Source of the DNA: Synaphobranchus kaupii
Lineage: Eukaryota; Chordata; Actinopteri; Anguilliformes; Synaphobranchidae
Reading direction: 5' to 3'
DNA length: 64,000 bases
NCBI GenBank assembly: GCA_029718625.1
Contig: JAINUF010000027.1
Coordinates: forward strand, 3,931,332 to 3,995,331
The notes beneath the pieces are model-generated. The model made no database searches. It had not been told where the DNA came from and saw only the letters and a list, made by a program, of their open reading frames with translations. Of the stretch, positions 46,300 through 60,694 are shown in pieces. A program made the position numbers and the translations under genes. Positions within the stretch are counted from its first letter, which is position 1. Every line of letters begins with the position of its first letter.

Positions 46300-49200
46300 C
46301 TGCGTGCGGACCCCAACCCAAAAGTGCGTGCGGACCCCAACCCAAAAGTGCGTGCGGACCCCAACCGAAAAGTGCGTGCGGACCCCAACCCAAAAGTGCG
46401 TGCGGACCCCAACCCAAAAGTGCGTGCGGACCCCAACCCAAAAGTGCGTGCGGACCCCAACCCAAAAGTGCGTGCGGACCCCAACCCAAAAGTGCGTGCG
46501 GACCCCAACCGAAAAGTGCGTGCGGACCCCAACCCAAAAGTGCGTGCGGACCCCAACCCAAAAGTGCGTGCGGACCCCAACCGAAAAGTGCGTGCGGGCC
46601 CCAACCGAAAAGTGCGTGCGGACCCCAACCCAAAAGTGCGTGCGGACCCCAACCCAAAAGTGCGTGCGGACCCCAACCGAAAAGTGCGTGCGGACCCCAA
46701 CCGAAAAGTGCGTGCGGACCCCAACCGAAAAGTGCGTGCGGACCCCAACCGAAAAGTGCGTGCGGACCCCAACCCAAAAGTGCGTGCGGACCCCAACCCA
46801 AAAGTGCGTGCGGACCCCAACCCAAAAGTGCGTGCGGACCCCAACCCAAAAGTGCGTGCGGACCCCAACCCAAAAGTGCGTGCGGACCCCAACCGAAAAG
46901 TGCGTGCGGACCCCAACCCAAAAGTGCGTGCGGACCCCAACCGAAAAGTGCGTGCGGACCCCAACCCAAAAGTGCGTGCGGACCCCAACCGAAAAGTGCG
47001 TGCGGACCCCAACCGAAAAGTGCGTGCGGACCCCAACCCAAAAGTGCGTGCGGACCCCAACCCAAAAGTGCGTGCGGACCCCAACCGAAAAGTGCGTGCG
47101 GACCCCAACCCAAAAGTGCGTGCGGACCCCAACCGAAAAGTGCGCGCGGACCCCAACCCAAAAGTGCGTGCGGACCCCAACCCAAAAGTGCGTGCGGACC
47201 CCAACCGAAAAGTGCGTGCGGACCCCAACCCAAAAGTGCGTGCGGACCCCAACCCAAAAGTGCGTGCGGACCCCAACCGAAAAGTGCGTGCGGACCCCAA
47301 CCCAAAAGTGCGTGCGGACCCCAACCCAAAAGTGCGTGCGGACCCCAACCGAAAAGTGCGTGCGGACCCCAACCCAAAAGTGCGTGCGGACCCCAACCCA
47401 AAAGTGCGTGCGGACCCCAACCGAAAAGTGCGTGCGGGCCCCAACCGAAAAGTGCGTGCGGACCCCAACCCAAAAGTGCGTGCGGACCCCAACCCAAAAG
47501 TGCGTGCGGACCCCAACCGAAAAGTGCGTGCGGACCCCAACCGAAAAGTGCGTGCGGACCCCAACCGAAAAGTGCGTGCGGACCCCAACCGAAAAGTGCG
47601 TGCGGACCCCAACCCAAAAGTGCGTGCGGACCCCAACCCAAAAGTGCGTGCGGACCCCAACCCAAAAGTGCGTGCGGACCCCAACCCAAAAGTGCGTGCG
47701 GACCCCAACCCAAAAGTGCGTGCGGACCCCAACCGAAAAGTGCGTGCGGACCCCAACCCAAAAGTGCGTGCGGACCCCAACCGAAAAGTGCGTGCGGACC
47801 CCAACCCAAAAGTGCGTGCGGACCCCAACCGAAAAGTGCGTGCGGACCCCAACCCAAAAGTGCGTGCGGACCCCAACCCAAAAGTGCGTGCGGACCCCAA
47901 CCCAAAAGTGCGTGCGGACCCCAACCGAAAAGTGCGTGCGGACCCCAACCCAAAAGTGCGTGCGGACCCCAACCCAAAAGTGCGTGCGGACCCCAACCGA
48001 AAAGTGCGTGCGGACCCCAACCCAAAAGTGCGTGCGGACCCCAACCCAAAAGTGCGTGCGGACCCCAACCGAAAAGTGCGTGCGGACCCCAACCCAAAAG
48101 TGCGTGCGGACCCCAACCCAAAAGTGCGTGCGGACCCCAACCCAAAAGTGCGTGCGGACCCCAACCCAAAAGTGCGTGCGGACCCCAACCCAAAAGTGCG
48201 TGCGGACCCCAACCGAAAAGTGCGTGCGGACCCCAACCCAAAAGTGCGTGCGGACCCCAACCCAAAAGTGCGTGCGGACCCCAACCGAAAAGTGCGTGCG
48301 GACCCCAACCCAAAAGTGCGTGCGGACCCCAACCCAAAAGTGCGTGCGGACCCCAACCCAAAAGTGCGTGCGGACCCCAACCCAAAAGTGCGTGCGGACC
48401 CCAACCCAAAAGTGCGTGCGGACCCCAACCGAAAAGTGCGTGCGGACCCCAACCCAAAAGTGCGTGCGGACCCCAACCCAAAAGTGCGTGCGGACCCCAA
48501 CCCAAAAGTGCGTGCGGACCCCAACCGAAAAGTGCGTGCGGACCCCAACCCAAAAGTGCGTGCGGACCCCAACCCAAAAGTGCGTGCGGACCCCAACCCA
48601 AAAGTGCGTGCGGACCCCAACCCAAAAGTGCGTGCGGACCCCAACCCAAAAGTGCGTGCGGACCCCAACCCAAAAGTGCGTGCGGACCCCAACCGAAAAG
48701 TGCGTGCGGACCCCAACCCAAAAGTGCGTGCGGACCCCAACCCAAAAGTGCGTGCGGACCCCAACCGAAAAGTGCGTGCGGACCCCAACCCAAAAGTGCG
48801 TGCGGACCCCAACCCAAAAGTGCGTGCGGACCCCAACCCAAAAGTGCGTGCGGACCCCAACCCAAAAGTGCGTGCGGACCCCAACCCAAAAGTGCGTGCG
48901 GACCCCAACCCAAAAGTGCGTGCGGACCCCAACCCAAAAGTGCGTGCGGACCCCAACCGAAAAGTGCGTGCGGACCCCAACCCAAAAGTGCGTGCGGACC
49001 CCAACCGAAAAGTGCGTGCGGACCCCAACCCAAAAGTGCGTGCGGACCCCAACCCAAAAGTGCGTGCGGACCCCAACCCAAAAGTGCGTGCGGACCCCAA
49101 CCCAAAAGTGCGTGCGGACCCCAACCCAAAAGTGCGTGCGGACCCCAACCGAAAAGTGCGTGCGGACCCCAACCCAAAAGTGCGTGCGGACCCCAACCCA

Positions 49201-51182
49201 AAAGTGCGTGCGGACCCCAACCGAAAAGTGCGTGCGGACCCCAACCCAAAAGTGCGTGCGGACCCCAACCCAAAAGTGCGTGCGGACCCCAACCCAAAAG
49301 TGCGTGCGGACCCCAACCCAAAAGTGCGTGCGGACCCCAACCCAAAGGTGCGTGCGGACCCCAACCGAAAAGTGCGTGCGGACCCCAACCCAAAAGTGCG
49401 TGCGGACCCCAACCCAAAAGTGCGTGCGGACCCCAACCCAAAAGTGCGTGCGGACCCCAACCGAAAAGTGCGTGCGGACCCCAACCCAAAAGTGCGTGCG
49501 GACCCCAACCCAAAAGTGCGTGCGGACCCCAACCCAAAAGTGCGTGCGGACCCCAACCCAAAAGTGCGTGCGGACCCCAACCCAAAAGTGCGTCCGGACC
49601 CCAACCCAAAAGTGCGTGCGGACCCCAACCGAAAAGTGCGTGCGGACCCCAACCCAAAAGTGCGTGCGGACCCCAACCCAAAAGTGCGTGCGGACCCCAA
49701 CCGAAAAGTGCGTGCGGACCCCAACCCAAAAGTGCGTGCGGACCCCAACCCAAAAGTGCGTGCGGACCCCAACCCAAAAGTGCGTGCGGACCCCAACCCA
49801 AAAGTGCGTGCGGACCCCAACCCAAAAGTGCGTGCGGACCCCAACCCAAAAGTGCGTGCGGACCCCAACCGAAAAGTGCGTGCGGACCCCAACCCAAAAG
49901 TGCGTGCGGACCCCAACCCAAAACTGCGTGCGGACCCCAACCCAAAAGTGCGTGCGGACCCCAACCCAAAAGTGCGTGCGGACCCCAACCGAAAAGTGCG
50001 TGCGGACCCCAACCCAAAAGTGCGTGCGGACCCCAACCCAAAAGTGCGTGCGGACCCCAACCCAAAAGTGCGTGCGGACCCCAACCCAAAAGTGCGTGCG
50101 GACCCCAACCGAAAAGTGCGTGCGGACCCCAACCCAAAAGAGCGTGCGGACCCCAACCCAAAAGTGCGTGCGGACCCCAACCGAAAAGTGCGTGCGGACC
50201 CCAACCCAAAAGTGCGTGCGGACCCCAACCCAAAAGTGCGTGCGGACCCCAACCGAAAAGTGCGTGCGGACCCCAACCCAAAAGTGCGTGCGGACCCCAA
50301 CCCAAAAGTGCGTGCGGACCCCAACCGAAAAGTGCGTGCGGGCCCCAACCGAAAAGTGCGTGCGGACCCCAACCCAAAAGTGCGTGCGGACCCCAACCCA
50401 AAAGTGCGTGCGGACCCCAACCGAAAAGTGCGTGCGGACCCCAACCCAAAAGTGCGTGCGGACCCCAACCCAAAAGTGCGTGCGGACCCCAACCGAAAAG
50501 TGCGTGCGGACCCCAACCCAAAAGTGCGTGCGGACCCCAACCCAAAAGTGCGTGCGGACCCCAACCCAAAAGTGCGTGCGGACCCCAACCCAAAAGTGCG
50601 TGCGGACCCCAACCCAAAAGTGCGTGCGGACCCCAACCGAAAAGTGCGTGCGGACCCCAACGCAAAAGTGCGTGCGGACCCCAACCGAAAAGTGCGTGCG
50701 GACCCCAACCGAAAAGTGCGTGCGGACCCCAACCGAAAAGTGCGTGCGGACCCCAACCGAAAAGTGCGTGCGGACCCCAACCCAAAAGTGCGTGCGGACC
50801 CCAACCCAAAAGTGCGTGCGGACCCCAACCGAAAAGTGCGTGCGGACCCCAACCCAAAAGTGCGTGCGGACCCCAACCGAAAAGTGCGTGCGGACCCCAA
50901 CCCAAAAGTGCGTGCGGACCCCAACCCAAAAGTGCGTGCGGACCCCAACCGAAAAGTGCGTGCGGACCCCAACCCAAAAGTGCGTGCGGACCCCAACCCA
51001 AAAGTGCGTGCGGACCCCAACCGAAAAGTGCGTGCGGACCCCAACCCAAAAGTGCGTGCGGACCCCAACCCAAAAGTGCGTGCGGACCCCAACCGAAAAG
51101 TGCGTGCGGACCCCAACCCAAAAGTGCGTGCGGACCCCAACCCAAAAGTGCGTGCGGACCCCAACCGAAAAGTGCGTGCGGG
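46300..51182. repeat. Marker blocks in array 3 shared with array 2
   Basis: The rare AAAACTGCG and paired GGGCCCC variants seen in array 2 recur here. AAAACTGCG is at 46300 and 49924. GGGCCCC pairs lie at 46598/47438 and 50342/51182, each 840 bp apart, as in array 2 (16042/16882 and 19603/20443). The AAAACTGCG to first GGGCCCC distance is 418 bp in three blocks and 298 bp in the block at 46300, a difference of exactly five 24-bp units. Confidence 0.88.
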
Positions 51183-53572
51183 CCCCAACCGAAAAGTGCG
51201 TGCGGACCCCAACCCAAAAGTGCGTGCGGACCCCAACCCAAAAGTGCGTGCGGACCCCAACCGAAAAGTGCGTGCGGACCCCAACCGAAAAGTGCGTGCG
51301 GACCCCAACCGAAAAGTGCGTGCGGACCCCAACCGAAAAGTGCGTGCGGACCCCAACCCAAAAGTGCGTGCGGACCCCAACCCAAAAGTGCGTGCGGACC
51401 CCAACCCAAAAGTGCGTGCGGACCCCAACCCAAAAGTGCGTGCGGACCCCAACCCAAAAGTGCGTGCGGACCCCAACCGAAAAGTGCGTGCGGACCCCAA
51501 CCCAAAAGTGCGTGCGGACCCCAACCGAAAAGTGCGTGCGGACCCCAACCCAAAAGTGCGTGCGGACCCCAACCGAAAAGTGCGTGCGGACCCCAACCCA
51601 AAAGTGCGTGCGGACCCCAACCCAAAAGTGCGTGCGGACCCCAACCCAAAAGTGCGTGCGGACCCCAACCGAAAAGTGCGTGCGGACCCCAACCCAAAAG
51701 TGCGTGCGGACCCCAACCCAAAAGTGCGTGCGGACCCCAACCGAAAAGTGCGTGCGGACCCCAACCCAAAAGTGCGTGCGGACCCCAACCCAAAAGTGCG
51801 TGCGGACCCCAACCGAAAAGTGCGTGCGGACCCCAACCCAAAAGTGCGTGCGGACCCCAACCCAAAAGTGCGTGCGGACCCCAACCGAAAAGTGCGTGCG
51901 GACCCCAACCGAAAAGTGCGTGCGGACCCCAACCCAAAAGTGCGTGCGGACCCCAACCCAAAAGTGCGTGCGGACCCCAACCCAAAAGTGCGTGCGGACC
52001 CCAACCCAAAAGTGCGTGCGGACCCCAACCCAAAAGTGCGTGCGGACCCCAACCGAAAAGTGCGTGCGGACCCCAACCGAAAAGTGCGTGCGGACCCCAA
52101 CCGAAAAGTGCGTGCGGACCCCAACCCAAAAGTGCGTGCGGACCCCAACCCAAAAGTGCGTGCGGACCCCAACCCAAAAGTGCGTGCGGACCCCAACCCA
52201 AAAGTGCGTGCGGACCCCAACCCAAAAGTGCGTGCGGACCCCAACCCAAAAGTGCGTGCGGACCCCAACCCAAAAGTGCGTGCGGACCCCAACCCAAAAG
52301 TGCGTGCGGACCCCAACCCAAAAGTGCGTGCGGACCCCAACCCAAAAGTGCGTGCGGACCCCAACCCAAAAGTGCGTGCGGACCCCAACCGAAAAGTGCG
52401 TGCGGACCCCAACCCAAAAGTGCGTGCGGACCCCAACCCAAAAGTGCGTGCGGACCCCAACCCAAAAGTGCGTGCGGACCCCAACCCAAAAGTGCGTGCG
52501 GACCCCAACCCAAAAGTGCGTGCGGACCCCAACCGAAAAGTGCGTGCGGACCCCAACCCAAAAGTGCGTGCGGACCCCAACCCAAAAGTGCGTGCGGACC
52601 CCAACCGAAAAGTGCGTGCGGACCCCAACCCAAAAGTGCGTGCGGACCCCAACCCAAAAGTGCGTGCGGACCCCAACCGAAAAGTGCGTGCGGACCCCAA
52701 CCCAAAAGTGCGTGCGGACCCCAACCCAAAAGTGCGTGCGGACCCCAACCCAAAAGTGCGTGCGGACCCCAACCCAAAAGTGCGTGCGGACCCCAACCCA
52801 AAAGTGCGTGCGGACCCCAACCCAAAAGTGCGTGCGGACCCCAACCGAAAAGTGCGTGCGGACCCCAACCCAAAAGTGCGTGCGGACCCCAACCGAAAAG
52901 TGCGTGCGGACCCCAACCCAAAAGTGCGTGCGGACCCCAACCGAAAAGTGCGTGCGGACCCCAACCCAAAAGTGCGTGCGGACCCCAACCGAAAAGTGCG
53001 TGCGGACCCCAACCCAAAAGTGCGTGCGGACCCCAACCCAAAAGTGCGTGCGGACCCCAACCGAAAAGTGCGTGCGGACCCCAACCCAAAAGTGCGTGCG
53101 GACCCCAACCCAAAAGTGCGTGCGGACCCCAACCGAAAAGTGCGTGCGGACCCCAACCCAAAAGTGCGTGCGGACCCCAACCCAAAAGTGCGTGCGGACC
53201 CCAACCGAAAAGTGCGTGCGGACCCCAACCCAAAAGTGCGTGCGGACCCCAACCCAAAAGTGCGTGCGGACCCCAACCGAAAAGTGCGTGCGGACCCCAA
53301 CCGAAAAGTGCGTGCGGACCCCAACCCAAAAGTGCGTGCGGACCCCAACCCAAAAGTGCGTGCGGACCCCAACCCAAAAGTGCGTGCGGACCCCAACCCA
53401 AAAGTGCGTGCGGACCCCAACCCAAAAGTGCGTGCGGACCCCAACCCAAAAGTGCGTGCGGACCCCAACCCAAAAGTGCGTGCGGACCCCCAACCGAAAA
53501 GTGCGTGCGGACCCCAACCCAAAAGTGCGTGCGGACCCCAACCCAAAAGTGCGTGCGGACCCCAACCGAAAA

Positions 53573-53601
53573 GGGGTCCGCACTTTTGGGTTGGGGTCCG
53601 C
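53573..53601 (-). repeat. 29-bp inverted unit insertion (array 3, first)
   Basis: Same sequence and flanks as the insertions in array 2. Confidence 0.92.
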
Positions 53602-55070
53602 AAAAGTGCGTGCGGACCCCAACCCAAAAGTGCGTGCGGACCCCAACCCAAAAGTGCGTGCGGACCCCAACCCAAAAGTGCGTGCGGACCCCAACCCAAA
53701 AGTGCGTGCGGACCCCAACCCAAAAGTGCGTGCGGACCCCAACCCAAAAGTGCGTGCGGACCCCAACCCAAAAGTGCGTGCGGACCCCAACCCAAAAGTG
53801 CGTGCGGACCCCAACCCAAAAGTGCGTGCGGACCCCAACCCAAAAGTGCGTGCGGACCCCAACCGAAAAGTGCGTGCGGACCCCAACCCAAAAGTGCGTG
53901 CGGACCCCAACCCAAAAGTGCGTGCGGACCCCAACCCAAAAGTGCGTGCGGACCCCAACCCAAAAGTGCGTGCGGACCCCAACCCAAAAGTGCGTGCGGA
54001 CCCCAACCGAAAAGTGCGTGCGGACCCCAACCCAAAAGTGCGTGCGGACCCCAACCCAAAAGTGCGTGCGGACCCCAACCCAAAAGTGCGTGCGGACCCC
54101 AACCCAAAAGTGCGTGCGGACCCCAACCCAAAAGTGCGTGCGGACCCCCAACCGAAAAGTGCGTGCGGACCCCAACCCAAAAGTGCGTGCGGACCCCAAC
54201 CCAAAAGTGCGTGCGGACCCCAACCCAAAAGTGCGTGCGGACCCCAACCGAAAAGTGCGTGCGGACCCCAACCCAAAAGTGCGTGCGGACCCCAACCCAA
54301 AAGTGCGTGCGGACCCCAACCGAAAAGTGCGTGCGGACCCCAACCCAAAAGTGCGTGCGGACCCCAACCCAAAAGTGCGTGCGGACCCCAACCGAAAAGT
54401 GCGTGCGGACCCCAACCCAAAAGTGCGTGCGGACCCCAACCCAAAAGTGCGTGCGGACCCCAACCGAAAAGTGCGTGCGGACCCCAACCCAAAAGTGCGT
54501 GCGGACCCCAACCCAAAAGTGCGTGCGGACCCCAACCCAAAAGTGCGTGCGGACCCCAACCGAAAAGTGCGTGCGGACCCCAACCCAAAAGTGCGTGCGG
54601 ACCCCAACCCAAAAGTGCGTGCGGACCCCAACCGAAAAGTGCGTGCGGACCCCAACCCAAAAGTGCGTGCGGACCCCAACCCAAAAGTGCGTGCGGACCC
54701 CAACCGAAAAGTGCGTGCGGACCCCAACCCAAAAGTGCGTGCGGACCCCAACCCAAAAGTGCGTGCGGACCCCAACCGAAAAGTGCGTGCGGACCCCAAC
54801 CGAAAAGTGCGTGCGGACCCCAACCCAAAAGTGCGTGCGGACCCCAACCCAAAAGTGCGTGCGGACCCCAACCCAAAAGTGCGTGCGGACCCCAACCCAA
54901 AAGTGCGTGCGGACCCCAACCCAAAAGTGCGTGCGGACCCCAACCCAAAAGTGCGTGCGGACCCCAACCCAAAAGTGCGTGCGGACCCCAACCGAAAAGT
55001 GCGTGCGGACCCCAACCCAAAAGTGCGTGCGGACCCCAACCCAAAAGTGCGTGCGGACCCCAACCGAAAA

Positions 55071-55099
55071 GGGGTCCGCACTTTTGGGTTGGGGTCCGC
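55071..55099 (-). repeat. 29-bp inverted unit insertion (array 3, second)
   Basis: Lies 1498 bp after the previous one. The preceding variant order (two CCG units, seven CCC, one CCG, two CCC, one CCG) matches that before 18960 and 22521. Confidence 0.92.
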
Positions 55100-56687
55100 A
55101 AAAGTGCGTGCGGACCCCAACCCAAAAGTGCGTGCGGACCCCAACCCAAAAGTGCGTGCGGACCCCAACCCAAAAGTGCGTGCGGACCCCAACCCAAAAG
55201 TGCGTGCGGACCCCAACCCAAAAGTGCGTGCGGACCCCAACCCAAAAGTGCGTGCGGACCCCAACCCAAAAGTGCGTGCGGACCCCAACCCAAAAGTGCG
55301 TGCGGACCCCAACCCAAAAGTGCGTGCGGACCCCAACCCAAAAGTGCGTGCGGACCCCAACCCAAAAGTGCGTGCGGACCCCAACCCAAAAGTGCGTGCG
55401 GACCCCAACCCAAAAGTGCGTGCGGACCCCAACCCAAAAGTGCGTGCGGACCCCAACCCAAAAGTGCGTGCGGACCCCAACCCAAAAGTGCGTGCGGACC
55501 CCAACCGAAAAGTGCGTGCGGACCCCAACCCAAAAGTGCGTGCGGACCCCAACCCAAAAGTGCGTGCGGACCCCAACCCAAAAGTGCGTGCGGACCCCAA
55601 CCCAAAAGTGCGTGCGGACCCCAACCCAAAAGTGCGTGCGGACCCCAACCGAAAAGTGCGTGCGGACCCCAACCCAAAAGTGCGTGCGGACCCCAACCCA
55701 AAAGTGCGTGCGGACCCCAACCGAAAAGTGCGTGCGGACCCCAACCCAAAAGTGCGTGCGGACCCCAACCCAAAAGTGCGTGCGGACCCCAACCGAAAAG
55801 TGCGTGCGGACCCCAACCCAAAAGTGCGTGCGGACCCCAACCCAAAAGTGCGTGCGGACCCCAACCCAAAAGTGCGTGCGGACCCCAACCCAAAAGTGCG
55901 TGCGGACCCCAACCCAAAAGTGCGTGCGGACCCCAACCCAAAAGTGCGTGCGGACCCCAACCGAAAAGTGCGTGCGGACCCCAACCCAAAAGTGCGTGCG
56001 GACCCCAACCGAAAAGTGCGTGCGGACCCCAACCCAAAAGTGCGTGCGGACCCCAACCGAAAAGTGCGTGCGGACCCCAACCCAAAAGTGCGTGCGGACC
56101 CCAACCGAAAAGTGCGTGCGGACCCCAACCCAAAAGTGCGTGCGGACCCCAACCCAAAAGTGCGTGCGGACCCCAACCGAAAAGTGCGTGCGGACCCCAA
56201 CCCAAAAGTGCGTGCGGACCCCAACCCAAAAGTGCGTGCGGACCCCAACCGAAAAGTGCGTGCGGACCCCAACCCAAAAGTGCGTGCGGACCCCAACCCA
56301 AAAGTGCGTGCGGACCCCAACCGAAAAGTGCGTGCGGACCCCAACCCAAAAGTGCGTGCGGACCCCAACCCAAAAGTGCGTGCGGACCCCAACCGAAAAG
56401 TGCGTGCGGACCCCAACCGAAAAGTGCGTGCGGACCCCAACCCAAAAGTGCGTGCGGACCCCAACCCAAAAGTGCGTGCGGACCCCAACCCAAAAGTGCG
56501 TGCGGACCCCAACCCAAAAGTGCGTGCGGACCCCAACCCAAAAGTGCGTGCGGACCCCAACCCAAAAGTGCGTGCGGACCCCAACCCAAAAGTGCGTGCG
56601 GACCCCAACCCAAAAGTGCGTGCGGACCCCAACCCAAAAGTGCGTGCGGACCCCAACCCAAAAGTGCGTGCGGACCCCAACCGAAAA

Positions 56688-56716
56688 GGGGTCCGCACTT
56701 TTGGGTTGGGGTCCGC
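56688..56716 (-). repeat. 29-bp inverted unit insertion (array 3, third)
   Basis: Lies 1617 bp after the previous one. It is preceded by two CCG units, ten CCC units and one CCG unit. Confidence 0.92.
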
Positions 56717-58664
56717 AAAAGTGCGTGCGGACCCCAACCCAAAAGTGCGTGCGGACCCCAACCCAAAAGTGCGTGCGGACCCCAACCCAAAAGTGCGTGC
56801 GGACCCCAACCCAAAAGTGCGTGCGGACCCCAACCCAAAAGTGCGTGCGGACCCCAACCCAAAAGTGCGTGCGGACCCCAACCCAAAAGTGCGTGCGGAC
56901 CCCAACCCAAAAGTGCGTGCGGACCCCAACCCAAAAGTGCGTGCGGACCCCAACCCAAAAGTGCGTGCGGACCCCAACCGAAAAGTGCGTGCGGACCCCA
57001 ACCGAAAAGTGCGTGCGGACCCCAACCCAAAAGTGCGTGCGGACCCCAACCCAAAAGTGCGTGCGGACCCCAACCCAAAAGTGCGTGCGGACCCCAACCC
57101 AAAAGTGCGTGCGGACCCCAACCCAAAAGTGCGTGCGGACCCCAACCCAAAAGTGCGTGCGGACCCCAACCCAAAAGTGCGTGCGGACCCCAACCCAAAA
57201 GTGCGTGCGGACCCCAACCCAAAAGTGCGTGCGGACCCCAACCCAAAAGTGCGTGCGGACCCCAACCCAAAAGTGCGTGCGGACCCCAACCCAAAAGTGC
57301 GTGCGGACCCCAACCCAAAAGTGCGTGCGGACCCCAACCCAAAAGTGCGTGCGGACCCCAACCCAAAAGTGCGTGCGGACCCCAACCCAAAAGTGCGTGC
57401 GGACCCCAACCCAAAAGTGCGTGCGGACCCCAACCCAAAAGTGCGTGCGGACCCCAACCCAAAAGTGCGTGCGGACCCCAACCCAAAAGTGCGTGCGGAC
57501 CCCAACCCAAAAGTGCGTGCGGACCCCAACCCAAAAGTGCGTGCGGACCCCAACCCAAAAGTGCGTGCGGACCCCAACCCAAAAGTGCGTGCGGACCCCA
57601 ACCCAAAAGTGCGTGCGGACCCCAACCCAAAAGTGCGTGCGGACCCCAACCCAAAAGTGCGTGCGGACCCCAACCCAAAAGTGCGTGCGGACCCCAACCC
57701 AAAAGTGCGTGCGGACCCCAACCCAAAAGTGCGTGCGGACCCCAACCCAAAAGTGCGTGCGGACCCCAACCCAAAAGTGCGTGCGGACCCCAACCCAAAA
57801 GTGCGTGCGGACCCCAACCCAAAAGTGCGTGCGGACCCCAACCCAAAAGTGCGTGCGGACCCCAACCCAAAAGTGCGTGCGGACCCCAACCCAAAAGTGC
57901 GTGCGGACCCCAACCCAAAAGTGCGTGCGGACCCCAACCCAAAAGTGCGTGCGGACCCCAACCCAAAAGTGCGTGCGGACCCCAACCGAAAAGTGCGTGC
58001 GGACCCCAACCCAAAAGTGCGTGCGGACCCCAACCCAAAAGTGCGTGCGGACCCCAACCGAAAAGTGCGTGCGGACCCCAACCCAAAAGTGCGTGCGGAC
58101 CCCAACCCAAAAGTGCGTGCGGACCCCAACCCAAAAGTGCGTGCGGACCCCAACCGAAAAGTGCGTGCGGACCCCAACCCAAAAGTGCGTGCGGACCCCA
58201 ACCCAAAAGTGCGTGCGGACCCCAACCGAAAAGTGCGTGCGGACCCCAACCCAAAAGTGCGTGCGGACCCCAACCCAAAAGTGCGTGCGGACCCCAACCG
58301 AAAAGTGCGTGCGGACCCCAACCCAAAAGTGCGTGCGGACCCCAACCCAAAAGTGCGTGCGGACCCCAACCGAAAAGTGCGTGCGGACCCCAACCGAAAA
58401 GTGCGTGCGGACCCCAACCCAAAAGTGCGTGCGGACCCCAACCCAAAAGTGCGTGCGGACCCCAACCCAAAAGTGCGTGCGGACCCCAACCCAAAAGTGC
58501 GTGCGGACCCCAACCCAAAAGTGCGTGCGGACCCCAACCCAAAAGTGCGTGCGGACCCCAACCCAAAAGTGCGTGCGGACCCCAACCGAAAAGTGCGTGC
58601 GGACCCCAACCCAAAAGTGCGTGCGGACCCCAACCCAAAAGTGCGTGCGGACCCCAACCGAAAA

Positions 58665-58693
58665 GGGGTCCGCACTTTTGGGTTGGGGTCCGC
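58665..58693 (-). repeat. 29-bp inverted unit insertion (array 3, fourth)
   Basis: Lies 1977 bp after the previous one. The preceding variant order matches that before 55071. Confidence 0.92.
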
Positions 58694-60665
58694 AAAAGTG
58701 CGTGCGGACCCCAACCCAAAAGTGCGTGCGGACCCCAACCCAAAAGTGCGTGCGGACCCCAACCCAAAAGTGCGTGCGGACCCCAACCCAAAAGTGCGTG
58801 CGGACCCCAACCCAAAAGTGCGTGCGGGACCCCAACCCAAAAGTGCGTGCGGACCCCAACCCAAAAGTGCGTGCGGACCCCAACCCAAAAGTGCGTGCGG
58901 ACCCCAACCCAAAAGTGCGTGCGGACCCCAACCCAAAAGTGCGTGCGGACCCCAACCCAAAAGTGCGTGCGGACCCCAACCCAAAAGTGCGTGCGGACCC
59001 CAACCCAAAAGTGCGTGCGGACCCCAACCCAAAAGTGCGTGCGGACCCCAACCCAAAAGTGCGTGCGGACCCCAACCCAAAAGTGCGTGCGGACCCCAAC
59101 CGAAAAGTGCGTGCGGACCCCAACCCAAAAGTGCGTGCGGACCCCAACCCAAAAGTGCGTGCGGACCCCAACCCAAAAGTGCGTGCGGACCCCAACCCAA
59201 AAGTGCGTGCGGACCCCAACCCAAAAGTGCGTGCGGACCCCAACCCAAAAGTGCGTGCGGACCCCAACCCAAAAGTGCGTGCGGACCCCAACCCAAAAGT
59301 GCGTGCGGACCCCAACCCAAAAGTGCGTGCGGACCCCAACCCAAAAGTGCGTGCGGACCCCAACCCAAAAGTGCGTGCGGACCCCAACCCAAAAGTGCGT
59401 GCGGACCCCAACCGAAAAGTGCGTGCGGACCCCAACCGAAAAGTGCGTGCGGACCCCAACCCAAAAGTGCGTGCGGACCCCAACCCAAAAGTGCGTGCGG
59501 ACCCCAACCCAAAAGTGCGTGCGGACCCCAACCGAAAAGTGCGTGCGGACCCCAACCCAAAAGTGCGTGCGGACCCCAACCCAAAAGTGCGTGCGGACCC
59601 CAACCCAAAAGTGCGTGCGGACCCCAACCGAAAAGTGCGTGCGGACCCCAACCAAAAGTGCGTGCGGACCCCAACCCAAAAGTGCGTGCGGACCCCAACC
59701 GAAAAGTGCGTGCGGACCCCAACCCAAAAGTGCGTGCGGACCCCAACCCAAAAGTGCGTGCGGACCCCAACCGAAAAGTGCGTGCGGACCCCAACCCAAA
59801 AGTGCGTGCGGACCCCAACCCAAAAGTGCGTGCGGACCCCAACCCAAAAGTGCGTGCGGACCCCAACCCAAAAGTGCGTGCGGACCCCAACCCAAAAGTG
59901 CGTGCGGACCCCAACCCAAAAGTGCGTGCGGACCCCAACCGAAAAGTGCGTGCGGACCCCAACCCAAAAGTGCGTGCGGACCCCAACCGAAAAGTGCGTG
60001 CGGACCCCAACCCAAAAGTGCGTGCGGACCCCAACCGAAAAGTGCGTGCGGACCCCAACCCAAAAGTGCGTGCGGACCCCAACCGAAAAGTGCGTGCGGA
60101 CCCCAACCCAAAAGTGCGTGCGGACCCCAACCCAAAAGTGCGTGCGGACCCCAACCGAAAAGTGCGTGCGGACCCCAACCCAAAAGTGCGTGCGGACCCC
60201 AACCCAAAAGTGCGTGCGGACCCCAACCGAAAAGTGCGTGCGGACCCCAACCCAAAAGTGCGTGCGGACCCCAACCCAAAAGTGCGTGCGGACCCCAACC
60301 GAAAAGTGCGTGCGGACCCCAACCCAAAAGTGCGTGCGGACCCCAACCCAAAAGTGCGTGCGGACCCCAACCGAAAAGTGCGTGCGGACCCCAACCGAAA
60401 AGTGCGTGCGGACCCCAACCCAAAAGTGCGTGCGGACCCCAACCCAAAAGTGCGTGCGGACCCCAACCCAAAAGTGCGTGCGGACCCCAACCCAAAAGTG
60501 CGTGCGGACCCCAACCCAAAAGTGCGTGCGGACCCCAACCCAAAAGTGCGTGCGGACCCCAACCCAAAAGTGCGTGCGGACCCCAACCCAAAAGTGCGTG
60601 CGGACCCCAACCCAAAAGTGCGTGCGGACCCCAACCCAAAAGTGCGTGCGGACCCCAACCGAAAA

Positions 60666-60694
60666 GGGGTCCGCACTTTTGGGTTGGGGTCCGC
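60666..60694 (-). repeat. 29-bp inverted unit insertion (array 3, fifth)
   Basis: Lies 2001 bp after the previous one and 3978 bp after the third. The variant pattern before and after it matches that around 56688, so the two contexts alternate along the array. Confidence 0.92.
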
